Source: Salipaludibacillus daqingensis (GTDB taxonomy: Bacteria; Bacillota; Bacilli; Bacillales; Salisediminibacteriaceae). Taken from it: a DNA stretch of 64,000 bases. Shown piece after piece: positions 63,923 through 64,000 of the stretch. The position numbers and the translations under genes are program-made. Below the pieces are notes generated by a model. It had not been told where the DNA came from and made no database searches. It saw only the letters and a list, made by a program, of their open reading frames with translations. The DNA lies in assembly GCF_029891575.1 (NCBI RefSeq), contig NZ_JARZHF010000001.1, positions 496,001 to 560,000 on the forward strand, given 5' to 3'. The stretch's first letter is position 1. Each line of letters starts with the position of its first letter.

Positions 63923-64000
63923 ATGCAAAACATACCTGAATCAACAAAAAAATACTTTCAACAAAAAAAAGCAACCATTTTAGATTATAATTCCTATAAA
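63923..64000 (+). CDS. Start of an unidentified gene (3' end cut by window)
   Basis: ATG 63923 opens a frame of 26 codons reading MQNIPESTKKYFQQKKATIL to the window edge. The AAGGGG site is about 11 nt upstream, slightly far. An overlapping ATG at 63912 hits a stop. Hydrophilic N-terminus; too short to identify. Confidence 0.5.
   Translation, partial: MQNIPESTKKYFQQKKATILDYNSYK

Noticed and set aside
1-64000. Prophage, transposon, CRISPR or genomic-island signals
   Set aside because: No integrase, transposase, direct-repeat arrays or tRNA attachment sites were seen; composition looks even throughout.

Overview
The window is chromosomal DNA of a low-GC, endospore-forming Bacillaceae, probably an alkaliphilic or halotolerant member. 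The evidence is sporulation genes (spoIIP, gpr, sigK, sda, yqzM), competence genes (comEA, comEB, comEC, comER), a CIRCE/HrcA heat-shock operon, a full seven-gene Mrp Na+/H+ antiporter, and gene order from 1 to 27.5 kb that follows the Bacillus subtilis yqeW-to-sda segment almost gene for gene. I saw no rRNA, tRNA, insertion sequence, prophage or CRISPR array.

1-27.6 kb, conserved core. A truncated Na/Pi cotransporter is followed, on the minus strand, by the hrcA-grpE-dnaK-dnaJ-prmA-rsmE-mtaB stress operon under a perfect CIRCE element. Next come hemW-lepA, yqxA-spoIIP-gpr, rpsT (plus), holA, the tiny yqzM (plus), comEC-comEB-comEA with comER diverging, and the overlapping run yqeG-yqeH-aroE-yqeI-nadD-yqeK-rsfS-yqeM. 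Between yqeG and the short sda gene lies a cluster of DnaA boxes, which ties replication initiation to the sporulation checkpoint.

27.6-34 kb. A small membrane protein and the mrpABCDEFG operon for Na+ and pH homeostasis.

34-52.7 kb, mixed metabolism and signalling. Glycolate oxidase glcDF with a CdaR-type regulator; psd; an 862-residue DHH-DHHA1-CBS-CBS-nucleotidyltransferase fusion that looks like an A-adding tRNA enzyme; ykuU/ykuV redox proteins behind a Fur/PerR-like box; an HD-GYP protein; deoD; lplJ; an uninterrupted sigK; a chemoreceptor; an aldo/keto reductase; an RsbR-like STAS protein and an HxlR regulator.

52.7-64 kb. dapF is followed by a decayed dimethylargininase fragment. Beside that fragment is an easily missed gene: a 94-codon HesB/IscA-like protein with an in-frame TGA exactly where the family has a cluster-ligand cysteine, and a SECIS-like hairpin 18 nt downstream. 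I read it as a selenoprotein; this is the most striking observation in the window. Next are two tandem orphan metal-binding lipoproteins, each with a near-identical promoter and MntR-like operator. After them come a PRC-barrel protein, a divergent orphan flagellin with a SigD -10 box, a lacI-malL pair with GalR/CcpA-type operators, a YuxL-like S9 peptidase and a Crh-like HPr paralogue lacking the phosphorylatable histidine.
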